Shown: positions 1-8,906, numbered from the stretch's first letter. The stretch: DNA of 64,000 nt from an uncultured Burkholderiaceae bacterium (GCA_944390675.1 CALXQR010000005.1:62001-126000), one strand, 5' to 3'. Notes: generated by a model not told the origin, from the letters alone. Translations and numbers: made by a program.

Positions 1-866
1 GCGGTCACGATTGCCATATTTCCATGCTTTTGACGGCAGCCGTAATGCTCAATGAAATTAAAGATGAGCTCTGCGGCACAGTGGTTTGTGCGTTCCAGCC
101 CGCTGAAGAAATCGGCAAGGGCGCTTGCTCCATGATTGAAGAAGGAGCGCTTGACGGCGTGGATGCAGCCTTTGGCATGCATGTTTGGTCCGATATGCCG
201 ACCGGAAAGATTTCTGTGCGCGAAGGCGCGGCGATGGCTTCTGGCGACCGTTTCGAAGTCAATATCGAAGGTAAGGGCGGTCACGGTGCGACGCCTCATC
301 TTTGCGCCGACGCCATTGTGATGAGCGCGGCTATTGTTCAGAACCTTCAAACGGTGGTGAGCCGCGAAATTTCTCCGATTGAAACGGCTGTGTTGACCGT
401 TGGCACAATCGAAGGCGGCACGCGTTGGAATGTGGTTTCGGGCTCTGCGAAACTCACCGGTACAACGCGTTGCTTCAGTAACGAAGTTCGCGCTCAGTTC
501 CCGGTGGCGATGAAGCGGGTGGTGGAAGAGACGGCGCGCGCCATGAGAGGCAAAGCGACCCTTACCTATGAAGAGTTGGTGCCGCCCACCATCAATGACG
601 CCAAGTTGGCACGCGCTGTTCGCGCAAGCGCTCAAAAGGTGTTGGGTGACGATTACTTCTTTGATTACCCGATCACGATGGGCGGTGAAGACTTCGCGTA
701 CTACCAACAAAAAGTTCCGGGCGTGATCGCGTTGTTAGGTGTCGGCAATCCCGAGTGCGACGCCGTGCACGCGCAGCACTCCGGCTGCTACAAGGTCGAT
801 GAAAACGCTCTTATCTACGGTGCGATGACACATGTTCAAGTGGCCTACGATTTTCTCAATAACTGA
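1..866 (+). CDS. M20-family amidohydrolase (hippurate hydrolase/aminoacylase-like), 5' end missing
   Basis: The gene enters from outside the window; the reading frame is open from base 3 and begins with GHDCH, the GHDxH metal-ligand motif of M20D amidohydrolases. Further on come an acidic PAEE motif (the catalytic Glu pair), a dimerisation domain with GKGGHGATPH, and near the end a GGEDFAYY motif, the last zinc-ligand region of the subfamily. Family members hydrolyse N-acyl amino acids such as hippurate in the cytoplasm; the exact substrate cannot be told. An internal ATG at base 24 is not the true start because the metal motif lies upstream of it. A clear terminator follows the stop. Family assignment is firm, substrate is not. 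Confidence 0.9.
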   Translation, partial: GHDCHISMLLTAAVMLNEIKDELCGTVVCAFQPAEEIGKGACSMIEEGALDGVDAAFGMHVWSDMPTGKISVREGAAMASGDRFEVNIEGKGGHGATPHLCADAIVMSAAIVQNLQTVVSREISPIETAVLTVGTIEGGTRWNVVSGSAKLTGTTRCFSNEVRAQFPVAMKRVVEETARAMRGKATLTYEELVPPTINDAKLARAVRASAQKVLGDDYFFDYPITMGGEDFAYYQQKVPGVIALLGVGNPECDAVHAQHSGCYKVDENALIYGAMTHVQVAYDFLNN

Positions 867-897
867 GAAAAACGCTGTCATCTGACCAGATAGGATC

Positions 898-927
898 AAA
901 AGCCTCGACCGAGTGGTCGAGGCTTCG
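898..927 (+). terminator. Rho-independent terminator after the M20 gene
   Basis: An 11-bp stem (AAGCCTCGACC at 900-910 with its complement at 915-925) with a four-base loop ends the amidohydrolase transcript. The T-run after it is weak. Confidence 0.65.
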
Positions 928-941
928 CATTCTCTAATCCG

Positions 942-947
942 TATAAT
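942..947 (+). promoter_or_regulatory. -10 box of the proBA promoter
   Basis: A perfect TATAAT lies 31 bases before the proB start, just after the preceding terminator. No good -35 box is seen at the usual spacing. Confidence 0.5.
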
Positions 948-977
948 GAAAAATTCCAATTCGATGGAATTTAGAAG

Positions 978-2111
978 ATGTTAGTGGATCGCAAAGATTT
1001 AAAAAACGCCAAACGCATTGTTGTGAAAGTCGGCAGCAGCACGATTACGCATGCCAACGGCAAGTGTGATTTTTCCCGCATTGATAAGCTTGCCCGCGAA
1101 TTGTCTGATTGGCAAAACCAGGGCAAAGAGATGATTTTGGTCACCTCAGGCGCTGTGGCGGTCGGTGTGGATCGTCTGGGTTTGCCGGGTAAACCGAAAA
1201 CCATCCCGGGTAAGCAGGCGGCTGCGGCGGTCGGTCAAGGCATTTTGATGCACACCTATGAAAAAATCTTTGCGGAATACGGTCAGGTTGTCGCTCAGGT
1301 GCTTTTGACGCGCATGGAGACGATTGACCGTCATCGCTACACCAACGCCCGCAACACGTTTATGGAATTACTCAGACAACGCGTGATTCCGATTGTCAAT
1401 GAAAATGACGTGGTGGCGCTCGACGAATTGAAGATCGGTGACAACGACAACATGAGCGCCTTGGTGGCAAGCATCGTGGATGCGGATTTAGTCATTATTC
1501 TGTCTGACGTTGACGGACTTTATACGGCTAACCCTCAAACACATCCGGATGCGAAACTTGTGAGCCGAGTTGAAGAGATTACGCCTGAAATCGAAGCAAG
1601 TGCGGGCGGTGCCGGTAGTTCTGTCGGCACGGGCGGCATGTCCACCAAAATCCAAGCGGCTAAAAATGCGACGACTTCGGGCATTAATTTGGTGATTGCA
1701 TCGGGCTCTGAAAAAGAAGCGATCAGTCGGATTCTGGAAGGTGAAGAAGTCGGAACACTTTTTGTTTCGAAGGAAAATCGCCTTCAGTTTAGAAAACGCT
1801 GGCTGGCTTTCGGCTCTCGCATTATGGGGCGTGTTATTGTTGACAGCGGCTGTGAACAAGCTATTAAGAAGGCAGGCGGCTGCAGTATTTTGCCGGTGGG
1901 TATCGCCGCTGTTGAGGGCGACTTTGAAGCGGGCAATACCGTGAGCGTTGTGACAGCTGGCGGCCGTGAAATTGCCAGAGGTTTGAGTCACTATTCGTCT
2001 GACGAACTCAAAAAGATTGCCGGCTGCCAGACGGCAGAAATTGAAGAGCGCTTAGGTCACAAGGCCTTTGATGAGGTCATTCACCGAGATGACTTGGTGA
2101 TTTTGAATTAG
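978..2111 (+). CDS. proB: Glutamate 5-kinase
   Basis: ProB phosphorylates glutamate with ATP to gamma-glutamyl phosphate, the first and usually feedback-inhibited step of proline synthesis. The 377-residue protein has the amino-acid kinase fold from the start (KVGSS at 17-21, then the LVTSGAVAVG stretch and the NENDVV and GDND substrate motifs) and a C-terminal PUA domain from about residue 280, which is the full-length bacterial form. It is followed nine bases later by proA, so the first two proline enzymes are co-transcribed. proC lies about 29 kb away at 31.3 kb. Confidence 0.97.
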   Translation: MLVDRKDLKNAKRIVVKVGSSTITHANGKCDFSRIDKLARELSDWQNQGKEMILVTSGAVAVGVDRLGLPGKPKTIPGKQAAAAVGQGILMHTYEKIFAEYGQVVAQVLLTRMETIDRHRYTNARNTFMELLRQRVIPIVNENDVVALDELKIGDNDNMSALVASIVDADLVIILSDVDGLYTANPQTHPDAKLVSRVEEITPEIEASAGGAGSSVGTGGMSTKIQAAKNATTSGINLVIASGSEKEAISRILEGEEVGTLFVSKENRLQFRKRWLAFGSRIMGRVIVDSGCEQAIKKAGGCSILPVGIAAVEGDFEAGNTVSVVTAGGREIARGLSHYSSDELKKIAGCQTAEIEERLGHKAFDEVIHRDDLVILN

Positions 2112-2120
2112 GAGCGAACA

Positions 2121-3380
2121 ATGAGCGATATTGCACAATTGGTTCGAGAAAAAGCTCTTGCGGCTCATCAGGCCACGGTTCAAATGGGCGTTCTCCGAAC
2201 TGCGCAAAAGAACCAGGCTCTTTTGGCGATGGCCGATGCACTGCTTGAGCACAGCGAAGAAATTTTGGGCGCTAATCAATTGGATATGGATCGCGCGAAA
2301 GCCTCCGGCATGCGTGAATCCATGCAGGACCGTTTGCGCCTGACGATGACGCGCATTGAAGGCATGGCTGACGGTTTGCGTCAAGTGGCAGCTCTCAAAG
2401 ACCCCATCGGTGAAGTGATCGGCGGCTCCCGTCTTTCCAATGGTTTGCTTTTAACGAAAGTTCGCGTGCCGATCGGTGTGATCGGAATTATTTATGAGGC
2501 GCGTCCTAATGTCACCGCCGATGCTATCGGTCTTTGTTTAAAGTCGGGCAACACAGTGGTGCTCAAAGGCGGCAGCGAAGCGCTGGACTCCAATCGTACA
2601 ATTGCGCGCATTTTGTCAGAAGCGGCACAAAAAGAAGGTGTGCCTGCGGGTGCTATTCAATTTATTGACATCACTGATCGACAAGCGGTGACGGAATTAA
2701 TTCGATTAAACGGTTTGGTGGATGTGGTGATTCCGAGAGGAAGCGCTCGCCTGATCCAAGCGGTCATTAAAAACGCGACGGTTCCGGTAATTGAAACGGG
2801 GGCGGGTGTCTGCCACACATTTGTGGATGCCACAGCCGATTGCGACATGGCGCGCCGCATTGCTTTTAATGCCAAGGTGCAGCGTCCGTCTGTTTGCAAT
2901 GCCATGGAGACGCTCTTGGTGCACGAAAAAGTTGCTCAGGCTTTCTTGCCCGCGATGTTGCAGGAGTATTTTGATGCCGAAGTGCAGATTTTCGGCTGCG
3001 AGAAAACACAGGCTTTTGATAAGAGAGTGCAGCCCGCAAGCGATGAAGATTGGGCAACGGAATACGGTGATTTGCGTCTGTCCGTAAAAATAGTGAGCGG
3101 TTTGGATGAAGCCATAGCCCATATCGCTCGCTACGGAACCCGTCACTCGGAATGCATTGTGACGCGTGATATGGAAAACGCCAAACGCTTCCAAGCGGAA
3201 GTGGATGCGGCTGTGGTGTATGTGAACGCCTCCACGCGTTTTACCGATGGTTTTGAATTCGGCTTTGGAGCTGAAATCGGCATCAGCACGCAAAAATTGC
3301 ATGCCCGAGGCCCGATGGCGTTGCCTGAGCTCACATCCTATAAATATTTAGTCAATGGCGACGGTCAGGTTCGCGGCTAA
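2121..3380 (+). CDS. proA: Gamma-glutamyl phosphate reductase
   Basis: ProA reduces gamma-glutamyl phosphate to glutamate semialdehyde with NADPH, using the unstable product of ProB. The 419-residue protein is of normal length and has the aldehyde-dehydrogenase fold. The expected catalytic cysteine is C259 in QRPSVCNAMET, and the motif EARPNVTADA near 126-135 is typical of the family. The start ATG follows a GGAGCGA ribosome site. It forms a two-gene operon with proB and ends at a strong terminator. Confidence 0.97.
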   Translation: MSDIAQLVREKALAAHQATVQMGVLRTAQKNQALLAMADALLEHSEEILGANQLDMDRAKASGMRESMQDRLRLTMTRIEGMADGLRQVAALKDPIGEVIGGSRLSNGLLLTKVRVPIGVIGIIYEARPNVTADAIGLCLKSGNTVVLKGGSEALDSNRTIARILSEAAQKEGVPAGAIQFIDITDRQAVTELIRLNGLVDVVIPRGSARLIQAVIKNATVPVIETGAGVCHTFVDATADCDMARRIAFNAKVQRPSVCNAMETLLVHEKVAQAFLPAMLQEYFDAEVQIFGCEKTQAFDKRVQPASDEDWATEYGDLRLSVKIVSGLDEAIAHIARYGTRHSECIVTRDMENAKRFQAEVDAAVVYVNASTRFTDGFEFGFGAEIGISTQKLHARGPMALPELTSYKYLVNGDGQVRG

Positions 3381-3405
3381 GCTCTTTTAAGGCTTTCGCA
3401 AAAAG

Positions 3406-3438
3406 ATTGGGCAAGGAATTTTTCCTTGCCCAAATTAG
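3406..3438. terminator. Two-way terminator between proA and the DUF362 gene
   Basis: A 12-bp perfect stem (TTGGGCAAGGAA at 3407-3418 with 3422-3433) lies between converging genes. A-rich sequence before it and T-rich sequence in the loop and after it suit termination from both sides. Confidence 0.75.
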
Positions 3439-3456
3439 TTTTGGCAGTTGAGATTG

Positions 3457-4488
3457 TTAGATATCAATGTCAACCAATTCGTAGTTGTCCTGGCCCATGC
3501 CTAATTCATGCATGTAGGCAAGCTGATGCAGGCCGTGGCGCGATTCAATGCGTTCAACCAAGTCGTGGTTCTTATCTTTGCCCAAAGAGTAGACAAGATC
3601 TACGCAGGCCTGGTCAATGGCAAGGATATCGGTTGACGCGACCATGCCGATGTCAGGGATGGTGGGTTCGGCGGCGGAAAGCCCCGCGCAGTCGCAATCC
3701 ACAGACATGCGGCGCATGACATTAATAAACACGATGTGTTTGCCGAAGTGATCGCACACAGCCTTGGCAGATTCAGCCATGGTTTCCATCAAGTGTTCCT
3801 TGGCGGGCCATTGATCCCAAGGCAGACTGACGTCTGTGGTGGCATGAACCTGTGCTTTGCCGATCTTGCCGTCGGCGCAGCCAATGGCGATATTTTTCAT
3901 GGAGCCGCCAAAGCCGCCCATGGCGTGACCTTTAAAGTGGGTAAGCACGACCATGGAGTCGTAATTGACGATATTTTTACCCATCGAAACTTCTTTAAAG
4001 TGTTTGCCGCCTTTAACCGGAAGCATGACGGTGCCGTCTTCATCCATGATGTCAACCGGGCAGAAAGTCCAGCCGTTGACTTCAAGCGTCTTGCGGTGCT
4101 TTTCGGTCGTGTCGCGGTCGCCCACGTACAGCGTGTTGGTTTCAACGATGCTGCTGTTGGGAATCCCTTGTTGGAATTCCTTCACCATTTCGCGAGGCAA
4201 AATGTTGGGGCCGTGCTGCTCGCCCGTGTGCAGCTTGATGGCGACTTTGCCCTGAATTTCATCATTAATCAAAGCGTAAAGTTTTTTCAGATGTTCAGCG
4301 TCAATGTGGCGGGTGAAAAAGACTTTGGCTTTGGGGCCCTTGAAGTCGGAGAGCACTTTTTTGCTGCCGACAACCGGCGCTTGCGTTTGAGCGGTGGCCG
4401 CGTTGCTAAGGGCGCTTAACACCGCCGCTCCCATGACGCCGCCCATGGTTTTCAGAAAAGCATTGCGTGAGCACTTGTATTCAGACAT
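3457..4488 (-). CDS. Exported DUF362-domain protein
   Basis: The 343-residue protein starts with a probable export signal: SRNAFLKTMGG at 7-17 followed by an Ala-rich hydrophobic stretch ending near TAQTQA. It resembles a Tat signal (SRRxFLK), but the second arginine is replaced, so Tat export is uncertain. The rest matches the DUF362 family: KVFFTRHID at the start of the mature part, VLTHFKGHAMGGFGGSMKNIAIGC in the middle, and a Cys-containing stretch CDCAGL. Many DUF362 proteins carry extra 4Fe-4S clusters; this one has no ferredoxin CxxCxxC repeat. Function is unknown. It is a single gene, divergent from brnQ. Confidence 0.75.
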   Translation of the reverse strand: MSEYKCSRNAFLKTMGGVMGAAVLSALSNAATAQTQAPVVGSKKVLSDFKGPKAKVFFTRHIDAEHLKKLYALINDEIQGKVAIKLHTGEQHGPNILPREMVKEFQQGIPNSSIVETNTLYVGDRDTTEKHRKTLEVNGWTFCPVDIMDEDGTVMLPVKGGKHFKEVSMGKNIVNYDSMVVLTHFKGHAMGGFGGSMKNIAIGCADGKIGKAQVHATTDVSLPWDQWPAKEHLMETMAESAKAVCDHFGKHIVFINVMRRMSVDCDCAGLSAAEPTIPDIGMVASTDILAIDQACVDLVYSLGKDKNHDLVERIESRHGLHQLAYMHELGMGQDNYELVDIDI

Positions 4489-4745
4489 GACAAATCCTCG
4501 TAAAAAACGACTTTACGATGATTCTATCAAGTCGGATTTTTTCGGCTTGCTTAAAACTCTCATAATGTTGCCTGCTTTTTGATCCTTTGAATTTTTGTCT
4601 TGTTTCTGTCCAAAAATACTCGAAAACACCTAAAACAATATCCGTATCTTTACCGAAAGAAATGTTTTTTCTACGCCTTCTCACTTATGGGCAAAGCGCT
4701 CTTGATCCATAAAATAGTTAGAAAACAGCAAAAACAGAGGAAAAA

Positions 4746-6074
4746 ATGGATAAAAAAGTTGCTAACAGATATATCCCGATCGGTTTAATGCTCTTTGCGC
4801 TCTTTTTTGGTGCGGGTAACCTCATTTTCCCGGCTTCTATGGGACAAAATGCAGGGGTTAACGTTTGGTACGCATTATTGGGTTTTTGCATTACCGGTGT
4901 GGGTATGCCTTTGATGAGCGTCATGGCAATGGGTTACTCAGGCTGTGCGGATTTGCAGGAAGCCGCAGGCCGCGTACATCCCCTTTACGGTTTATTTTTT
5001 ACGATTGTTGCTTATTTGGCGATCGGACCTTGCTTTGCTATTCCCCGTACGGGTACCGTGGCCTTTGAAATTGCGGTGAGTCCCTTCTTGGGTGAAGGCA
5101 GTAAAGCCGTTTGGTCAACGGTCTTTTTGGCTGCCTTTTTCATTATTTCTTTCTGGCTCTCCGCCAGTCCCCAAAAGCTTGTGGATCGCATCGGCAAACT
5201 TTTAACGCCGTTGCTTGTACTCACCATTGTGCTTTTGATCGTTCAATCGTTCCTTTCTCCGTTAGGCGTGCCTCAAGCGCCGACGAAGGCTTATGCGGAT
5301 CCTGTTGTGGCTACGGTTCAGGGCGTGCTTGATGGTTACAACACCTTGGATGCTATTGCCGCTTTTGTGTTTGCCACTTTAGTTTTGAATGTTGTGCGCA
5401 TTGACTGCGGTTTAACAGATCCGAAGGAAATCACCAAGCAGGTTTATAAGTCCGGTATCGTCGCGGTTGCGCTGTTGGCCTTCATTTATATTTTCATCGC
5501 TAAGATCGGCGCGGAAAGCGTTCAGGCAATCGGCATGCAGGCGACCGGCGCGCCGGTGCTCGCAGAATCGGCGAAAATTCTTTTCGGTAACGCCGGTGCG
5601 ATCATCCTTGCGGTGATTGTGCTGCTTGCCTGTCTGACGACTTCCATCGGTTTGATCACGTGCTGCGCGGCTTATTTCTTGAAGCTCACGGGGCGTTTCA
5701 CATACCTCTACTGGGTGTCGGTTTTCTCGATTGTTTCTTTCTTGGTCGGCATGTTCGGCTTGGAAACAATCATTGTTTCGACGATCCCGGTTTTGATGTT
5801 CATCTATCCGTTGGCGGTGGTTTTGATTGTGCTGCTTTTCACACACAAGTTCTTTAAGGGCAGACAGTGTGTCTATGCGTTCACCGTCGGCTTTACGTTT
5901 GTTATGGCTGCAATCAACGGTTTGGAAACGGCCAATGTCAAGTTTGAAGCTTTAGAAAACCTTTTGACCAATTACGTTCCGATGCATACGCTCGGATTGG
6001 GTTGGGTTTGGTTTGCGGCAGCTGGCTACATCATCGGTTTAGTCTGGATGAAACTGGTGCCGGAAAAACAATAA
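4746..6074 (+). CDS. brnQ: Branched-chain amino acid carrier (Na+ symporter)
   Basis: BrnQ takes up leucine, isoleucine and valine with sodium across the inner membrane. The 442-residue protein is of full family length and has about 12 hydrophobic segments. Its N-terminal motif, LMLFALFFGAGNLIFP at about 14-29, is the hallmark of LIVCS carriers. The start has an AGAGGAAAAA ribosome site. It stands alone, 257 bases from the divergent DUF362 gene, and ends at a terminator shared with the converging radical-SAM gene. The spacer 4489-4745 is AT-rich, with no other gene seen. Confidence 0.93.
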   Translation: MDKKVANRYIPIGLMLFALFFGAGNLIFPASMGQNAGVNVWYALLGFCITGVGMPLMSVMAMGYSGCADLQEAAGRVHPLYGLFFTIVAYLAIGPCFAIPRTGTVAFEIAVSPFLGEGSKAVWSTVFLAAFFIISFWLSASPQKLVDRIGKLLTPLLVLTIVLLIVQSFLSPLGVPQAPTKAYADPVVATVQGVLDGYNTLDAIAAFVFATLVLNVVRIDCGLTDPKEITKQVYKSGIVAVALLAFIYIFIAKIGAESVQAIGMQATGAPVLAESAKILFGNAGAIILAVIVLLACLTTSIGLITCCAAYFLKLTGRFTYLYWVSVFSIVSFLVGMFGLETIIVSTIPVLMFIYPLAVVLIVLLFTHKFFKGRQCVYAFTVGFTFVMAAINGLETANVKFEALENLLTNYVPMHTLGLGWVWFAAAGYIIGLVWMKLVPEKQ

Positions 6075-6091
6075 ATATTTGTTTTCTTGAG

Positions 6092-6128
6092 AGTGCCCTC
6101 GGTGAGTGATTGCCGAGGGTATTTTTTT
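6092..6128. terminator. Terminator after brnQ
   Basis: A nine-base-pair stem (TGCCCTCGG at 6094-6102 with CCGAGGGTA at 6113-6121) is followed by seven T. It separates brnQ from the converging gene on the minus strand. Confidence 0.8.
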
Positions 6129-6132
6129 GCGT

Positions 6133-7044
6133 TCAGTTGTGGTTTTCGGCAAGCACATGATCGCCGTCAAAGTTTGGAATGAACTTCGCGCTGTCAGTGC
6201 GTCCGACTTGTATGAAGCCTTTGGTGATGCCGATCTCTCTGGCGTGACGGACAACCTTTTGGTACTCAAGAGTGGTGAGCGGGCGGTTGATTTCTGGGTG
6301 CCGGCAGGCTTTGTAAATCGGCATGTACTGATTCATGATGGAAACGTAAACTTGATCGCCGAATGTTTCATGAATCCAGTCTAAGCATCGGCAGCTGTCG
6401 CGCCACTGCCAAGGCAGCACGAGATGCCGAATGATGAGGCCGCGACGAAGCTGGCCAGCCGCGTCAAGTTCGGCAGGTCCAACCATTTTGAACATGGAGC
6501 GGATCGCTTCGGAAGCGTAGTCAAAATATTTAGGCACACCGGAGTATTTTTCGCCCAGGTGATTGTCAAAGTATTTGAGATCGGGCAGAAAAATATCAAT
6601 GAGGCCATCGAGCATATGAAGCGTTTCAGGCAGCTCATAGGCGTTTGAGTTATAGACGACCGGCAACGCCAGGCCCTGCGCCTTAGCTGCGATTAATGCT
6701 TCTCGGATCTGTCTGGTGTAATGGCCGGGCGTCACCAATTCGATGCAGGAAGCTCCTCGTGCGGCCTCTTCAAGGAAAATTTCTGTGAGCCGTTCCGTTG
6801 AAATGCGAATGCCTTTGCCCTTGGCACTGATTTCATAATTTTGGCAAAAGCAGCACCGTAAGTTGCAGTGTGAAAAAAAGATCGTTCCTGCTCCCTTTTT
6901 GGCTTCGAGAATCGGCTCTTCCCATGCATGCAGGCTTACAAGCGCGACCTCAATATCGTCACTGGCTTGGCAAATACTGCGCTTTAAGCCTTGAGCGGTT
7001 GAGCGATCCGCGCCGCAGTGACGGGGGCAAAGGTTACAGATCAT
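6133..7044 (-). CDS. Radical SAM protein, PflA/PflX-like activating enzyme
   Basis: The 303-residue protein carries the radical SAM motif CNLRCCFC (C60, C64, C67), which binds a 4Fe-4S cluster and SAM. It also has an N-terminal Cys set (C3, C6, C10, C25) spaced like an extra iron-sulfur or metal site. FFSHCNLRC and the ELVTPGHYT stretch match the group annotated as pyruvate formate-lyase activating enzyme-like or PflX. No glycyl radical enzyme is encoded nearby, so its target is unknown. It starts nine bases upstream of the window's Fic gene end and may be co-transcribed with it. Confidence 0.85.
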   Translation of the reverse strand: MICNLCPRHCGADRSTAQGLKRSICQASDDIEVALVSLHAWEEPILEAKKGAGTIFFSHCNLRCCFCQNYEISAKGKGIRISTERLTEIFLEEAARGASCIELVTPGHYTRQIREALIAAKAQGLALPVVYNSNAYELPETLHMLDGLIDIFLPDLKYFDNHLGEKYSGVPKYFDYASEAIRSMFKMVGPAELDAAGQLRRGLIIRHLVLPWQWRDSCRCLDWIHETFGDQVYVSIMNQYMPIYKACRHPEINRPLTTLEYQKVVRHAREIGITKGFIQVGRTDSAKFIPNFDGDHVLAENHN

Positions 7045-7052
7045 ATTATGGT

Positions 7053-7814
7053 TTAACGAGAGCTTGAGTGGCTTTGGGCATTTTGAATGTAAAGCTTCTT
7101 AACGCTCTCTGCAAAGAAAGACATCATGTCGTCGGCATTACCGGTCTCATAAAATTGCCCAAGTTTTTGGTGGAATTCAACACTTTCCTGATTCAATACC
7201 ATGATGGGCCAATAACCGTTTAACATCAGGCAGCCATTCATCATTAACGATGCAGTTCGCTTATTGGCATCGAAGAAAAATTGAGTTCTAGCCATAAATA
7301 AGAAAACCGCAATTGCTCTTTCCTTTGGATCCTTAACTTCAGAATTGAGAAACTCAAAGCCATTCTTAGCAAGCATAGGTAAGCTTTCAAAGGATGGAGG
7401 AACGTATTCAACGTCGTGAATCCCGGTATTTAAATTGCGAAGAGCCCCCCATTCAAGTGCATCCTTGTAACCCACATAGCGGTGTAAAGCACAGGCAGAC
7501 TCAATATCAACTCTAAATTCGCCGGCTCTCAACAAACGGACAAGCTCTTTGGCACCATCACCATAATTTTTCACCTGAAGAAGATCATTAACGTCTAAGC
7601 CCTCAACGGACTTTCCGTTCAGAATTGTTCTCGTTTGAGGCAGAGTGGACGGATTTTGCTCTAGGGTTCTCAAGCAGTTCCACGTAATGTCCACTAAATT
7701 TTGATTAAATATATACGTGGCCTTTTCCGTATCGCCGATAAAAGGAATATCAAAATCAAAGGCACCGATTGACCAGTGCATTCCATTTAAGATTTCAAAA
7801 TCGCTACTCAACAT
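7053..7814 (-). CDS. Fic-domain protein with altered active-site motif
   Basis: Fic enzymes usually transfer AMP to target proteins through the motif HxFxxGN(G/K)R. Here the matching stretch is QFFFDANKR (about 178-186), so the catalytic His position holds Gln and the Gly holds Ala, while the phosphate-binding Asp, Asn and Arg are kept. Flanking ARTQ and TASLMMNGCLMLNG fit a Fic helix pair. I prefer the ATG at 7814, seven bases after AGGA, over a TTG one codon upstream. Length is then 253 residues. No antitoxin gene is seen beside it. It may be catalytically different or inactive. Confidence 0.8.
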   Translation of the reverse strand: MLSSDFEILNGMHWSIGAFDFDIPFIGDTEKATYIFNQNLVDITWNCLRTLEQNPSTLPQTRTILNGKSVEGLDVNDLLQVKNYGDGAKELVRLLRAGEFRVDIESACALHRYVGYKDALEWGALRNLNTGIHDVEYVPPSFESLPMLAKNGFEFLNSEVKDPKERAIAVFLFMARTQFFFDANKRTASLMMNGCLMLNGYWPIMVLNQESVEFHQKLGQFYETGNADDMMSFFAESVKKLYIQNAQSHSSSR

Positions 7815-8011
7815 CAAATTGTCCTATTCGAAGAAATTAACTATCTGATTCTAACTTTTAAGGGTACGTTTTCTCTCGTTTATTTTTTGATAAAGAATAC
7901 TCATGCACATGCTCTTCGTTCAATAGTGTTTAACGCATGTCGAGTTCGGTGATTGTGGTTTCGGTAAGGCACCTAACATTGTCACAATCTTACGCTATCA
8001 GTAGGGTTAAA

Positions 8012-8381
8012 TGGTGGAGGCGGCGGGAATTGAACCCGCGTCCAGAAATCGTCCATAGCTGGATCTACATGTTTAGCTAAAACATTTAAAAAATCTTATT
8101 TCGCTTTGCGCCCTTTAGCCGGCTCTGACGAAACCAGACACTCTTAAATCTCGACGCGCCCGCAGTGTCCTCGGTCGCATCCAGCCTGTATGAGTATGAA
8201 ACCACTGCCGGCGAACCGGCCCGGTCTAGAGGCAAACCGGTGTGGTCCTCGCCTTAATTAGGCGGCGAGAGCGAAACGCTTATTGTTGGCGTTTATTTTG
8301 TTTCCAGCGGATTTACAAGGTGACTGGACCTTGACATGCACCAAGCCACTTCGTGACCCCTGTCGAAACCAGGTCGCCCCC
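8012..8381 (-). ncRNA. ssrA: Transfer-messenger RNA (tmRNA), one-piece
   Basis: Both tRNA-like ends are present: the 5' end GGGGGCGACCTGG and the 3' end with the T-arm GGGTTCAATTCCC and a CCA tail encoded at 8012-8014. The ends pair over seven bases with a G-U at the third pair, the alanyl-tRNA synthetase identity signal. The tag reading frame runs from 8290 down to 8258 and encodes ANNKRFALAA and a stop. Total length about 370 nt. tmRNA with SmpB frees stalled ribosomes and tags the unfinished protein for proteolysis. A CATAAT box lies about 22 bases before the mature 5' end. Confidence 0.95.
8258..8290 (-). other. tmRNA proteolysis tag reading frame
   Basis: Ten codons and a TAA within ssrA encode ANNKRFALAA. 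The ALAA end is the degradation signal known from other bacteria; the first half differs from the common ANDE start. Confidence 0.9.
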
Positions 8382-8550
8382 ATGTGAACTTGTCGGACAG
8401 ACAATTATGAACGAAATCGCAAAAAAATGCCCAAAAAACCTGAACCGTTTGTTTTTGCAAAGAAAAAACTCTGAAAAAGGTTTCCCAGCAAAGCTATTTT
8501 GCATTAGAATTCGGATCGCTTTTGTTTTTGTGACAAAACACGATATATAA

Positions 8551-8573
8551 GACGGCTGAGCCGTTTTTTAATG
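8551..8573 (+). terminator. Small terminator-like hairpin in the infA leader
   Basis: ACGGC, a TGA loop and GCCGT are followed by six T. It lies about 40 bases before the infA start, so it is either an attenuator or ends a short upstream transcript. A second small stem (GCGTC 8585-8589 with GACGC 8598-8602) touches the AAGGA ribosome site of infA. Confidence 0.45.
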
Positions 8574-8610
8574 ATTGACTAAGTGCGTCACTTTTAAGAC
8601 GCAAGGAATT

Positions 8611-8877
8611 ATGGCAAAAGAAGATCTGATTGAAATGAGCGGGGTTGTGCTCGAAGTGTTGCCCGATGCCCGTTACCGTGTAAAGCTTGATAATGGCCAC
8701 GAATTGGTTGCTTACACCAATGGCAAAATGCGCAAGCATCACATCCGTATTTTGGCTGGCGATAAAGTTTCCTTGGAATTGTCGCCGTACGACTTGACAA
8801 AGGGTCGCATCACTTTCCGTCATATTGAAGGCCGCCCGGCCGCCGCGCCTGCTGCCGCTGGCAACCGCCGCCGTTAA
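8611..8877 (+). CDS. infA: Translation initiation factor IF-1
   Basis: IF-1 binds the A site of the 30S subunit and helps IF-2 and IF-3 select the start codon. The 88-residue protein starts at the ATG at 8611, eight bases after AAGGA; a longer frame from 8575 adds residues foreign to the family. [13 protein letters not shown] and the OB-fold are typical. The C-terminus has an unusual Ala/Pro-rich extension before NRRR. It stands alone, not in a ribosomal protein operon; several Betaproteobacteria keep such a second infA. Whether another copy exists here cannot be seen. Confidence 0.93.
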   Translation: MAKEDLIEMSGVVLEVLPDARYRVKLDNGHELVAYTNGKMRKHHIRILAGDKVSLELSPYDLTKGRITFRHIEGRPAAAPAAAGNRRR

Positions 8878-8906
8878 TCTGCCAAAATCGAAAGACCTAT
8901 TCTTTG

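Noticed and set aside
3736-4419. A 227-codon antisense frame over the DUF362 gene
   Set aside because: Antisense shadow with Phe/His-rich composition and no ribosome site.
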